Shown here in pieces: positions 1 to 8,637 of a stretch of 64,000 nucleotides of DNA. The stretch lies in the NCBI GenBank assembly GCA_951812505.1, contig CATOSI010000002.1, positions 620,001 through 684,000 of the forward strand. Reading direction: 5' to 3'. The position numbers and the translations under genes were made by a program. Each line of letters starts with the position of its first letter. The stretch's first letter is position 1. The notes below the pieces were generated by a model. That model was not told the origin of the DNA. It was given only the letters and a program-made list of their open reading frames with translations, and did no database searches. The DNA is from an uncultured Dehalococcoidia bacterium (GTDB lineage Bacteria; Chloroflexota; Dehalococcoidia; Lucifugimonadales; UBA1123).

Positions 1-161
1 ACGTCCAAACCCGCTGTGGTTTTATGCAAAGATTATGCGTTTACGATGATAGCCTGCTGCCCATTTAGGAAGGGAGTGACACGGCATAGAAGTGGTCATA
101 AGAAAGTTAAAGTGGGCGAGAGCTTGGAAGTCACAGATCAGCTTTGAGGGAGAAATGGTAA

Positions 162-1094
162 ATGGCCGAGATAAATATCGGTTTCATAGGTCTTGGGAAT
201 ATGGGGCACCACATGTGTCTGGCCATAATGGAGAGTTCATACAACGTCACAGTGCACGATATCAACGAAGAAGCCGCCATACCTCATCTTGAGTTGGGGG
301 CTTCATGGGCAGACAGTCCGAAGGAAGTAGCTCAGAGATGTGACGTTATATTCACCTCTTTACCAGGCCCTACCGAGGTCGAAGTTGTCGCTACCGGTGA
401 AGACGGAATACTTGACGGCATCAGTAGTGACTCAGTATGGGCCGATCTAAGCACCAGTTCCCCAACGCTAATCAGACGGTTACACGGAACATTCGCTTCG
501 AAGGGAGCGTCAATACTGGATTCTCCAGTAAGTGGCCGACGCGTAGATCAGAATGGCGCATACCGAAATGGCGTCTTATCAATAATGGTAGGTGGTGATG
601 AGAACACTTACTTAAAGCTAAAACCCATATTTGATTCGTTTGGGGACAGCGTTACTTACACGGGTGAAATCGGTTCGGCAAGTATCTGCAAACTCATGAA
701 CAATATATTCCAATACGGGTTGGAAAGGATCTTAGTCGAATCCCTCACGCTTGGAGTCAAGGCGGGAGTGCCCGCTGAAACACTGGTGGAATGCATAAGG
801 AACGGAGCTGGCGGTAGAGGACACATTCTAAACGTCACCCTGCCAGGATCTTATTTCAAGGGCAAATTTGATGAAGTCAGATCAACCTTTGGGATCGCTA
901 GAAAGGACGTGGCCTTAGCGCTGGAACTTGCCCGCGACTATGACGTCCCTATGCGGACAGCTTCAGACACGTACGACGAAATGACAGCAGGCGCGAACAG
1001 AAAGGAATGGGCTAATCTGGACCGCACAGTTTATCATCTGCTCCAGGAGGAGAGGGCAGGAAACATTGAAGTAAGGCTCCCAGTGGAAGATTGA
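162..1094 (+). CDS. NAD(P)-dependent oxidoreductase, 3-hydroxyisobutyrate dehydrogenase family
   Basis: A 310-residue beta-hydroxyacid dehydrogenase, the usual length for the family, which oxidises 3-hydroxy acids (or reduces the semialdehydes) with NAD(P) in the cytoplasm. The N-terminal Rossmann motif GFIGLGNMG is at residues 7-15, the substrate-binding signature DSPVSGRR at 120-127, and the catalytic lysine is K177 in the GSASICKLMNN segment, followed by the all-helical C-terminal domain. A purine-rich GAGGGAG site lies about 9 nt before the ATG. The exact substrate cannot be read from the sequence; hydroxyisobutyrate, tartronate semialdehyde or a short-chain aldehyde are all possible. The next gene on the same strand, a carboxymuconolactone decarboxylase homologue 93 nt downstream, would fit a small catabolic operon. 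Confidence 0.9.
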   Translation: MAEINIGFIGLGNMGHHMCLAIMESSYNVTVHDINEEAAIPHLELGASWADSPKEVAQRCDVIFTSLPGPTEVEVVATGEDGILDGISSDSVWADLSTSSPTLIRRLHGTFASKGASILDSPVSGRRVDQNGAYRNGVLSIMVGGDENTYLKLKPIFDSFGDSVTYTGEIGSASICKLMNNIFQYGLERILVESLTLGVKAGVPAETLVECIRNGAGGRGHILNVTLPGSYFKGKFDEVRSTFGIARKDVALALELARDYDVPMRTASDTYDEMTAGANRKEWANLDRTVYHLLQEERAGNIEVRLPVED

Positions 1095-1187
1095 ACCAGC
1101 CTTCGCTGAATGATCGCCACTTGGCTGTCAGGAATTCCTGACAGCGGCGGGCCATGGTGCCCGTAATTCTACCTTTAAGGAGAGGAC

Positions 1188-1502
1188 ATGGAATTTGAGT
1201 TTGTTCGTGAAGAAATGAAGCAGTCTGCCCCGGCCCTTGCCGAATACAACCGGAACGTACTCTGGGACGACATGTGGGAGAGGCCGGGCCTGTCCAAACG
1301 GGACCGGAGCCTCATCACGCTCGCATATGTGATCTCGGTCGGCCGCCCGGGCCCGATTGAGTTCCACATTCGATTTGGCCTGCATAACGGGCTGACGAAG
1401 GAGGAGATCGCCGAGGTGATCACTCACATGGCCTTCTACGCCGGGTTCCCCGCCGGGTCCAATGCCTCCATCATCGCCGCGGATGTCTTGGGCGAGGAAT
1501 AG
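1188..1502 (+). CDS. carboxymuconolactone decarboxylase family protein
   Basis: A 104-residue single-domain CMD protein. The family core is clear: an acidic helix with EFHIRFGLHNGLTKEEI at residues 58-74, then VITHMAFYAGFPAGSNA at 77-93, as in PcaC-type gamma-carboxymuconolactone decarboxylases. It lacks the CxxC pair of the AhpD-like peroxidase branch, so a decarboxylase or lyase-like role in aromatic or lactone breakdown is more likely than alkylhydroperoxidase activity. The start is fixed by a strong AAGGAGAGG site 6 nt before the ATG. It lies 93 nt after the oxidoreductase on the same strand; joint transcription is an inference. Confidence 0.88.
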   Translation: MEFEFVREEMKQSAPALAEYNRNVLWDDMWERPGLSKRDRSLITLAYVISVGRPGPIEFHIRFGLHNGLTKEEIAEVITHMAFYAGFPAGSNASIIAADVLGEE

Positions 1503-1699
1503 CGACAGCGGTCGGCGGTCCACACTTGGCCAACGGATTGATGCTGAACCACGCTGCCCGCAGCGCGGGCCCAGCCCTGAGCCGATTAGCGGCAGCTTGG
1601 AAGTCGTAGGATGCCAGAATGTCCGCATTGGCGCCCTGAAACACTTGTGCGGAGATGTGATCGCAGCGCTATTTCAACGGTCCGTTAACGCCGCTGTTC

Positions 1700-2190
1700 A
1701 CAGGATAGCCATCTTACTGGGCGTCAGCCTCCTGCTGGCGGTCGCGGCGTGCGCGGAGCCTCCTCCATGATCTACTTGGGTGGGTTGAGTGCAATGGGCT
1801 ACGATACGCTCATCGAACTGGAGCACGCCTTCTACGAAAGAATCGGGGTGGACGCCGATGTCTCCGTTTACGTTCACTTTCCCCAGTACTTCAAGTCAAA
1901 CCAGTGGTCAGTTGGCTGGACCTTCACACTGGACGACACGGCGAAGTTCGGTCTGGACGGCAATCACCTACGAGGGCAGTGCCGCTAATCCTTCCGAGCA
2001 GGGGCTTGCCGTGTACGGACTGGCGCTGATCTACCTGGAACTGGCGCCGGATCCGCCGGGAGGCCCTGACCTGGTGACATGGGAATATGGAGAGCCAAGC
2101 CGGTGGTTACCGGCGCATTTGCAAAAAACCCGATCAGCCCCCACTATGTTACAAGACGTTACGTGTAGGGGGTTCTACGATGAAACTTGA
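1700..2190 (+). pseudogene. decayed lipoprotein gene with two compensating frameshifts
   Basis: One frame carries a lipoprotein signal peptide (hydrophobic IAILLGVSLLLAV then the lipobox AAC, ending at a stop at 1768-1770). A second frame (about 1770-1960) continues with a globular segment containing IELEHAFYERIGVDADVSVYV. From about 1960 the reading returns to the first frame (SEQGLAVYGLALIYLELAPD). No start codon with a ribosome site precedes the signal peptide. Taken together this reads as one short secreted lipoprotein broken by two indels. The family was not recognised. Its last codons overlap the start of the reductive-dehalogenase-like gene. Confidence 0.45.
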
Positions 2191-3460
2191 ACTGCGGCGG
2201 CCCAATAAGTCCCACTCGCAACAGGATTCGGAAATAAACGACCGCGTCTCAGCCGCCGAAATGTACCAGGTGCAGGACTCGTACGTTCGGTTCAATCAGA
2301 AGGACCATATGGGCTCGCAGATGATTTGGGATGCCCGGTCCAAGGCTGAGAGGGACAAACTAAAGGTCAAGCAGCGAGAGCTCACGGAGAAGGGACGCGC
2401 CGGGTTCGAGGCCACTGCGTGGAGCCTGGAGGCCGCAACAGATTCTCTGCTGTCCCTTATGGACTTCTCGAAGAACCAGTCGGATAAGAGAGCTAATGCA
2501 TGGCAGTCTGAATTGGAGCCCTCACCCACGGGTCGCCCCGAAACTTCCCCTGAAGAAGCCTCGCAGATTGTGCGGAAGGCGGCCCAGATGTTCGGGGCAG
2601 ACCAGGTCGGATTTGCTGAACTGGACCGTCGCTGGGTGTATTCCCATTACTTCGACGAGGAGACGAAGGAGGCTTACCCAATCAAGTTCTCCGATGAGCC
2701 CGGGTACGAACAGTATGACCAGCCCATTCGCCTGGAAGATGGAACCCGGGTCATCCCGAAGGAGATGAAATATGTGGTGGTGATCCTCCACGAGTGGGGC
2801 AAGGACATCGATGGCACTGAGTATGCACCGGCTCTTCTTACCGAGGGACTCAGTACACTGGCATATGCTCGAATGGCGCCGACGCTATGGATGACGGCTG
2901 AGTTCATACGGGGGTTGGGGTATAACGCCATCCCCGCGGCTAACGACACAGCCCTGAGCATCCCACTGGCTGTCGACGCGGGTCTCGGCCAGCTTGGAAG
3001 ACACGGCCTCTTGATCAATCCCAAGGTGGGATCGCGCTGCCGGATTTCCAAGATCTTCACCGACATTCCGCTGGAGCCCGTCGGAGCCGTGGACTCCGGA
3101 ATCACTGAGTTCTGCAACGCATGTCAGAAATGTGTCCCGAAGTGCGGTACCGGAGCCATCACAACAGGAGATCGAAGTTTCGAGCCCCTGGCCAGGAGCA
3201 ACTCAACGGGAGTGCTTTCGTGGAAAGTGGACGCAGAGAAGTGCAGCACGTTCCAAATTCGTGTAGGGAGCACGTGCAGCACGTGCGTCCGCAGGTGCGC
3301 CTGGACCAAACCGCCCAGCAAAATGTATGCGATACCACGCTTCTTCATAAGAAACTTCCGGTGGAGGTGGTTGAACAAGACCTGGGTATGGCTCGACGAT
3401 CTGGCGGGACACGGAAAGTTCGACAAGAAGGCTGATGACTTCTGGATGGCGGATCGTTGA
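2180..3460 (+). CDS. reductive-dehalogenase-like protein with two 4Fe-4S clusters, no Tat signal
   Basis: A 426-residue homologue of RdhA-type reductive dehalogenases / QueG-like corrinoid Fe-S proteins. The C-terminal ferredoxin part binds two clusters: C312, C315, C318, C322 (CxxCxxCxxxC) and C355, C366, C369, C373. The middle region, with the AVDAGLGQLGRHGLLINP segment, is the corrinoid-binding fold typical of the family. The chosen ATG has an AGGGGG site 7 nt upstream; an in-frame ATG at 2087 lies inside the decayed lipoprotein and lacks one. There is no twin-arginine leader and no small membrane anchor gene (rdhB) nearby, so it resembles the cytoplasmic, non-respiratory branch. Whether it dehalogenates or reduces another substrate is unknown. 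Confidence 0.82.
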   Translation: MKLELRRPNKSHSQQDSEINDRVSAAEMYQVQDSYVRFNQKDHMGSQMIWDARSKAERDKLKVKQRELTEKGRAGFEATAWSLEAATDSLLSLMDFSKNQSDKRANAWQSELEPSPTGRPETSPEEASQIVRKAAQMFGADQVGFAELDRRWVYSHYFDEETKEAYPIKFSDEPGYEQYDQPIRLEDGTRVIPKEMKYVVVILHEWGKDIDGTEYAPALLTEGLSTLAYARMAPTLWMTAEFIRGLGYNAIPAANDTALSIPLAVDAGLGQLGRHGLLINPKVGSRCRISKIFTDIPLEPVGAVDSGITEFCNACQKCVPKCGTGAITTGDRSFEPLARSNSTGVLSWKVDAEKCSTFQIRVGSTCSTCVRRCAWTKPPSKMYAIPRFFIRNFRWRWLNKTWVWLDDLAGHGKFDKKADDFWMADR

Positions 3461-3596
3461 CGGGTTCACCGCGGGGCACTGCCCTTAACTGCCAGAGCTA
3501 AACTTCCCCTCAGAGTCTGACTGTCGAAGTTCAGGGACTATGTCCGCTTAACTGTCCAGGGAAATTGTCACTTGTTAGATTTGCCATGTTATCAGA

Positions 3597-4253
3597 CTAC
3601 GTTGTTTCCACCTTCTTCCGAGATGGCGTCATCGGTGGACTCTCAGCTTTCAGGTACTTTTTCACCGTTATCCTGTGGACCCCTGTCTCCCGCGTGATGC
3701 CTCTGATGGACAGGCCCTTTCGCTTGGCTGCGTGAACCGCCTCCCACCTTGCTATCTGCTTAGGAGTGGGCTTCCTTGGCGAGGGCGTTGCCTTCTTTCG
3801 TTCTCTATGAACGACCTCGCGGTCGCTCTCTTCAGCTCTCTCCCTGTCTAGTGATGCCAGGATTGCTTCCCACCGACTACCGAGGCCGTTACGCTCCAGC
3901 GTCGTATGAGTAGAGTGTCCGTTGACAGCGCGCAGGACGTTTGGACGAGCTGGAGCATCCTGGCTGGGTATGACACGACCCTCGTGCTCGACTATCAGAT
4001 GACCATCCAGTCGCTCGAGCACATCCACATCCGCTCCGGCGTAGGTCGGTCTTTCAGTGCCAGGCAGTAGCTGAAGCGTACACTGGCGATACTTCACGGT
4101 GTTGTCCTTTGCCACCTTGCGACTATGCTTGAAGCATAGAACCCGATCCAGGCATGTTCCCGTAGCTATTGGCCGGTAGGCGACTTCAGATTCCCGCGCC
4201 TGTACCCCGAAGCGCTTGTTGAAGTGAGAGAGGAAGTCTTTCAGAACGACCAC
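3597..4253 (-). pseudogene. C-terminal fragment of an integrase-type transposase (ISNCY/IS1202-like)
   Basis: A 218-residue open frame holding only the C-terminal part of a transposase: the LKDFLSHFNKRFGV and LCFKHSRKVAKDNTVKYR segments, then a basic tail with a helix-turn-helix-like stretch (RGITRETGVHRITVKKYL). The catalytic N-terminal half is missing. The reading frame runs directly into the left end of the IS21 element at 4254, so that insertion or an earlier deletion removed the 5' part. The right flank of the IS21 element does not carry the missing half. The family assignment is from memory of ISNCY transposase tails and is moderate. Confidence 0.6.
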
Positions 4254-4339
4254 TGAACAGCGACAATCATTCTTGCCGGTGACGACAACGATTTTTGCCG
4301 GTCAGTAGATACGATGGTCTGGTACCAGGAGGTGCCAGA

Positions 4340-5827
4340 TTGATCACGGATCAACAGGTAGTTCTACTGAGGCAGAAGATTATGGAAGGCAAGACACAGA
4401 AGGCAGCGGCGGCGTCAGCCGCCATGAGTGAGAGATCGGCAAGGGACTGGCAGTTGGGAGAGTTACCGTCGGATAGGAAGAAGGCAAGACGGAGGTGGAG
4501 AAGCAGACCGGACCCGTTTGCAGATGTGTGGGAGAGCGATGTCGTACCGCTGCTGCGGACAGACCCCGACGGTGACCTGAGTGCAACAACCATTCTGGAG
4601 TGGCTCGACGAGCGACACCCGGACAGGTTCGGCGGATCGCAACTGAGGACGCTGCAGAGGCGCATGAGAGACTACAGAGCCCTTCATGGGCCGGACAAGG
4701 AGGTGTACTTCCAGCAGGACCATCCGCCCGGTCGCGAGGCCCAGTTGGACTTCACCCACTGTTCGGAACTGGGAGTGACCATAGGTGGACAGCCGTTCAG
4801 GCATATGCTTTTCCACCTAGTACTGAGCCACTCGGGTTGGAGCTACGCGGAGGTGTGCTTTGGCGAGACGTTCGCGGCGCTGGTGAAGGGACTCCAGGGA
4901 GCGCTGTGGGATCTGGGCGGAGCGCCGAGGGTGGTGCGCACCGACAACCTGTCGGCGGCCACGCACGACCTGAAGAACAGCAGGGGTCGCGCGATCAACG
5001 CCAGGTACGAGGCGGTGCTCGCGCATTACGGGGTGGAGCACACAAGGACCAACCCTCGCTCGTCTAATGAGAACGGTGTGGTCGAACAGGGACACCGTCG
5101 TCTCAAGAACAGGGTCCTCCAGGCGCTGATCCTGCGGGGCAGTCGCGACTTCGAGTCGGAGCGAGAGTACGTTGAGTTCATCAGACGGATCGTGGACCGG
5201 CGTAACAGACTGGCCCGCTCGAAGCTGAAGAGAGAGCGGCGTCATCTGCTTCCGCTTCCCCCGGCGCCTGTGCCAGAGTACGTCAACTACAGCTGCAGGG
5301 TACGCAGGTGGAGCACGATCAGGGTGGCGAACCGGACATACTCGGTGCCGTCCCGACTGATAGGGATGGAGGTGAACGTAAGGCTGTACGCCGATCGCAT
5401 CGAGGTGTACTACAAGGACCACCTGGTTGAGAGCATGGAGCGGATACACGGCGGGGGTGAGGCACAGATCGACTACCGCCATATCATAGCTTCACTGGTG
5501 CGCAAGCCTGGAGCATTCGCCAGGTACAGATTCAGGGAGCAAATGTTCCCAACCCATACGTTCAGACGAACCTATGATGCGCTGTGTGAGTGGAAGGGAG
5601 AGCGCGCCGACGTGGAGTACGTGCGCATCCTGCACCTGGCCGCGACAACCATGGAGTCGGAGGTGGACAGAGTACTCAGAAGACTTCTGGAGTCGGGGTT
5701 GAGCTTCGACTACGCGATGGTTCGTCAACTATCGGCTCCCGACCCGCCGCCGGTCCCAGACCTGAAGAGGGTCGGTGTCGTGGATCTGAGCGTATACGAC
5801 AGGCTGCTGGTGGGAGGTGTGCGATGA
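4340..5827 (+). CDS. istA: IS21 family transposase IstA
   Basis: The DDE transposase of the element, 495 residues from the TTG at 4340. That start is supported by a GGAGGT site 7 nt upstream and by the same TTG start behind GGAGG in the fragment at 46891. An N-terminal helix-turn-helix (residues about 5-45) binds the ends. The retroviral-integrase-like core has D137 (DFTHC), D202 (RTDNLS) and E249 (NGVVEQGHRR). The C-terminal beta-barrel-like region follows. It ends VYDRLLVGGVR, and its stop overlaps the istB start (ATGA). It should form the strand-transfer complex with the IstB ATPase. Confidence 0.93.
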   Translation: MITDQQVVLLRQKIMEGKTQKAAAASAAMSERSARDWQLGELPSDRKKARRRWRSRPDPFADVWESDVVPLLRTDPDGDLSATTILEWLDERHPDRFGGSQLRTLQRRMRDYRALHGPDKEVYFQQDHPPGREAQLDFTHCSELGVTIGGQPFRHMLFHLVLSHSGWSYAEVCFGETFAALVKGLQGALWDLGGAPRVVRTDNLSAATHDLKNSRGRAINARYEAVLAHYGVEHTRTNPRSSNENGVVEQGHRRLKNRVLQALILRGSRDFESEREYVEFIRRIVDRRNRLARSKLKRERRHLLPLPPAPVPEYVNYSCRVRRWSTIRVANRTYSVPSRLIGMEVNVRLYADRIEVYYKDHLVESMERIHGGGEAQIDYRHIIASLVRKPGAFARYRFREQMFPTHTFRRTYDALCEWKGERADVEYVRILHLAATTMESEVDRVLRRLLESGLSFDYAMVRQLSAPDPPPVPDLKRVGVVDLSVYDRLLVGGVR

Positions 5828-6612
5828 TCGCGGACATGCATCCATCGATCGCGGTGGGAGACAGGATCAGACAGCTGTGCAGGGAGTTCAAGCTGCCGAC
5901 GCTGGCTGCAGAGACCGTAACGAGGTTCGACGAGGCCGGACACGCCGATGCGCTTCCCACACTCGTTGAGGTCATGGAGCAGGAAGCGGAGGACCGTCGG
6001 ATAAGGAGAGTGGACAGGCTGAGGAGGGCGTCCAAGCTGCCGGCGGGCAAGACCTGGGACACCTTCGAGCACGAGCGGACTCCGATCAAGCTCAGGCAGC
6101 AGCTCAACAGACTTGTCGAAGGGGACTTTGTGGATAGAGGAGTCAACGTGCTGGCGTTCGGTATGCCGGGCACCGGCAAGACCCACGCCGTATGCGCCAT
6201 CGGACACCGGCTGGTGGAGTCGAGTCGTTCCGTGCTGTTCATCCCTGCATACCGTCTGGTGCAGGACATGCTCGCTGCCAAGCGAGACCTGGAACTGCCG
6301 CGGATGCTGCGCAAGCTGGACAACTTCGACTTGCTCATCATAGACGACCTGGGCTACCTGCCACAGGGGGCCGAGGAGTCGGAGGTGCTGTTCACACTCA
6401 TAGCCGAGCGCTACGAGCGACGTTCCTTGGGCATCACCTCAAACCTGGTCTTCAGTGAATGGGAGAAGGTGTTCGACAACCCCATGGCGACCGCGGCGGC
6501 CATAGACAGGATCGTTCACCACTCGGTCATACTGGAGTTTGACGTGCCGAGTTACAGGACCGGCGCGGCGCAGAGTAGTCGCACAGAGCAGGAGTCAGAC
6601 CGGCAAGAATGA
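5824..6612 (+). CDS. istB: IS21 transposition helper ATPase IstB
   Basis: A 262-residue DnaA/DnaC-like AAA+ ATPase that assists IstA in target capture. Walker A is GMPGTGKTH near residue 115, Walker B is LLIIDDLGYLP, and the NLVFSEWEKVF and DRIVHHSVILEF motifs are characteristic of IstB. The ATG at 5824 overlaps the istA stop by 4 nt, indicating translational coupling. It is 85-90% alike by eye to the second istB at 52775. Confidence 0.94.
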   Translation: MIADMHPSIAVGDRIRQLCREFKLPTLAAETVTRFDEAGHADALPTLVEVMEQEAEDRRIRRVDRLRRASKLPAGKTWDTFEHERTPIKLRQQLNRLVEGDFVDRGVNVLAFGMPGTGKTHAVCAIGHRLVESSRSVLFIPAYRLVQDMLAAKRDLELPRMLRKLDNFDLLIIDDLGYLPQGAEESEVLFTLIAERYERRSLGITSNLVFSEWEKVFDNPMATAAAIDRIVHHSVILEFDVPSYRTGAAQSSRTEQESDRQE

Positions 6613-6721
6613 TTGTCGCATAACCGGCAAGAATGGTTGACGTGTAACAACTGCCCGACTAACTTCGTCCCGGTAGCCCAGATCTCTCCGCCTTTTACAG
6701 ACACAGCTGTCGAACCGATGT

Positions 6722-6801
6722 GGCACAGATACGACAGTTACAAGAGTCGGAGCGGCCAGAGTAAATGTCGCACAAGCGGTCAAAATAGCTGTCGTTGACC
6801 A
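6722..6801 (+). repeat. orphan right end of a second IS21 type
   Basis: This stretch matches the extreme right end of the IS21 copy at 53.6 kb. The blocks ACGACAGTTAC, CGCACAAGCGG and TGTCGTTGACCA occur in the same order and spacing at 53529-53599. No istB coding sequence is attached, so only the terminus survives, 73 bp beyond the intact element's right end. Confidence 0.7.
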
Positions 6802-6842
6802 ACAGGACCGATGCGGCACAGAAGCGTCGAACGGAAGATCTG

Positions 6843-6887
6843 TCCGACCGGAAAAATTGTAGCATATCCGGCAAGGAGATTGACACG
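6843..6887 (+). repeat. orphan right end related to the first IS21 type
   Basis: The sequence GACCGGAAAAATTGTAGC followed by ATATCCGGCAAGGAGATTGACAC parallels the right end of the intact element (GACCGGCAAGAATGATTGTCGC then ATAACCGGCAAGAATGGTTGACGTG). This gives a third IS21 right end in the same orientation within 300 bp. Confidence 0.6.
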
Positions 6888-6923
6888 GAACATCCGGTTC
6901 CACTTGACAAAGTCAACGCCAAT

Positions 6924-7580
6924 CTATGAGAAGTCTATGAATATGTGCACCAAAGTAATGGGCTGCGTCGTTACTTGTTGCAAGTGGGTACTATGGTGAG
7001 TATCAGGATAGACGTAGATAGAATTATTGGGAAGAAAACCTAAGAGCTGCTGCGTCTTGCCTTTACGGCGGTTCATGGCTACACCTACCCTAGATATAGT
7101 GCTAGATTTGGGCGCCACCATCACATAACCCATCATGATTCCATATTCATGTCCTCGTCCGTAACTACCCTCTACGAAGCGCATGACGCCTTCGTCTACA
7201 TAATTGCCGGCAAGAGATGGGCCGGTGCCGCGGAGCCTTTTGGCTTCTACTACTAGGGAAGGATCTTCTCTGCTGGGGTAGGGGCCCCAAGTAAAGAGGA
7301 AATCAGGCTCGACTAGGTCCGGTGATGACCCAGCGTCTTCTGGAATCAGTGGTCTCATGAACCAGCTAAGGATATCACTGGTATTGCTCGCCATTCGCGC
7401 GGCATGTATATGTTGATCAAGGAAAGCACTGATCTGATTCTCAGACATGGATGAGTGAATAATACCTTTTGCCTGAAGGTCACAGGCCCCAATTAGCAAG
7501 AGTTCCAAGACCGCAGGAACATATAGTTCCCTTAGTGGTAGTGGAGGCCGACCCAGTGAACCATTTTCGGGTTTATCCAT
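6924..7580 (-). CDS. PD-(D/E)XK-like nuclease subunit of a restriction module
   Basis: A 218-residue protein. The start is set at 7580, because the ATG overlaps the stop of the preceding methylase frame by 8 nt (ATGGATAA), a coupled arrangement; a longer in-frame extension to 7742 only re-reads the methylase gene. Residues 88-114 hold a nuclease-like signature: PDLVEPDF (D93), a strand, then LVVEAKRL with E112 and K114 as the E-x-K pair. A conserved-looking block RFVEGSYGRGHEYGIMMGYV follows. I read it as the endonuclease component acting with the upstream N6 methylase; function is inferred from the motif and the operon. The named family was not recognised. Confidence 0.6.
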   Translation of the reverse strand: MDKPENGSLGRPPLPLRELYVPAVLELLLIGACDLQAKGIIHSSMSENQISAFLDQHIHAARMASNTSDILSWFMRPLIPEDAGSSPDLVEPDFLFTWGPYPSREDPSLVVEAKRLRGTGPSLAGNYVDEGVMRFVEGSYGRGHEYGIMMGYVMVAPKSSTISRVGVAMNRRKGKTQQLLGFLPNNSIYVYPDTHHSTHLQQVTTQPITLVHIFIDFS

Positions 7581-8637
7581 GAGCAGGCCAGTCCATGTGC
7601 TCACGCAGTACAGTATCCGCATCGTTAAGGGCAGCCGTTTCGCTCCATAGACGAGCCTGTGATGGTTTAATGATCCAGAATGCCTGTTCATCGTAAACCC
7701 GCAAATCTTGCTGCACGTACAATCGCTCTGCGACTGTAGCACGAAGGTCGACTGACATCTGGGCTAGAACGTCTCGGATGCTCTCAGCGTTCATCGCCGA
7801 GATTCTAGTACCATCGTTGCCCTGCCGCCAGACAAAACGGCACGCATTCAGTCCATGTTGCCCACCGGCGATCACTGTCGCGTCGAGTTGCATTCCCGCT
7901 CGCTCAAGGATTCCATTGATCTGATGGCACAGACGAAACGCATAATCATGGAGTTCCTTAGGCGTTGGCCTCTCAAACGTCGTAGTAGCACGACGCGCGT
8001 TTCTCTGGAGAAACGGCGAGATCGTGTACCTCAAGGTGTCGGCCATTAGCACTCTCTCTTGGTCTGATAGCTCGTATAGACGTGCGATGTGGTTGTCGAG
8101 TTCGTCTTTTACCCGAGGCACGTCATGATATTCGGGAGAGTCTAAACCGCTCTTCCAATGGATACGCAACCATCTTTCCCGTTCCAAAACTGCTGTCCAG
8201 GCACCATCGGCATCGCTTTGTAGTATCGAGGGTGGCAAAGGTAATTGCAGCCAATCTCGGATTTCGATTAAAGGGCGTTCCCACCCCAGTAGGGAACTGA
8301 GAAAGAACATCAGATAGGTAACAAGTTCGGAGTTTAGGATGGCATTCAGCCGGTATCCCAAGTTTTCCGGAGCCGTAGCCAGCGATATACCATAGTAGCC
8401 CTGCAGCACAATCCGGTTTTGACCATGTGAGGATTCAGCCAGGGCTGCACACGTCCGATGCTCACGTAGTCCCCTGTGCAATATCAACACCGGAAGGGGC
8501 AACGACCTTCGAATACTCTTTTCCGCTATGCGAGGCCTGTTGAAGGGCGGCAAATCATCAACATCTATGGCATAACGGTAAGCCGTCCTAGTTGAGCGGG
8601 GAGGCGCACCGGCCGACAAATAAGGAAGGCAAACCAT
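7573..8637 (-). CDS. C-terminal (target-recognition) part of the N6 adenine methylase, out of frame
   Basis: A 354-residue frame that continues the methylase 8588-10738 after a +1 frame change near 8615-8637. Its beginning (YLSAGAPPRSTRTAYRYAI, then LPPFNRP and LPLPVLILHRGL) is the stretch that normally follows the catalytic domain in Eco57I-like enzymes, and the rest is target-recognition and helical domain. Its ATG at 8637 lies within a CCTTCCTT tract of the upstream frame and has no clear Shine-Dalgarno site, so it is more likely the 3' part of one gene than a separate gene. Either a real frameshift, programmed slippage or a sequence error would explain it. Confidence 0.65.
   Translation of the reverse strand: MVCLPYLSAGAPPRSTRTAYRYAIDVDDLPPFNRPRIAEKSIRRSLPLPVLILHRGLREHRTCAALAESSHGQNRIVLQGYYGISLATAPENLGYRLNAILNSELVTYLMFFLSSLLGWERPLIEIRDWLQLPLPPSILQSDADGAWTAVLERERWLRIHWKSGLDSPEYHDVPRVKDELDNHIARLYELSDQERVLMADTLRYTISPFLQRNARRATTTFERPTPKELHDYAFRLCHQINGILERAGMQLDATVIAGGQHGLNACRFVWRQGNDGTRISAMNAESIRDVLAQMSVDLRATVAERLYVQQDLRVYDEQAFWIIKPSQARLWSETAALNDADTVLREHMDWPAHG

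Larger units (their letters stand above)
4254..6649 (+). mobile_element. IS21-family insertion sequence, apparently intact copy
   Basis: About 2.4 kb bounded by imperfect terminal inverted repeats. The left end reads TGAACAGCGACAATCATTC; the complement of the right end reads TGTTACACGTCAACCATTC; both continue into CTTGCCGG. A second internal copy of the CAATCATTCTTGCCGG motif lies inside each end, the multiple-repeat end structure typical of IS21. It carries istA and istB with a 4-nt overlap. No convincing target duplication is visible at the flanks, which suggests a rearranged site. Several other copies or fragments of the same family occur in this window. Confidence 0.85.
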
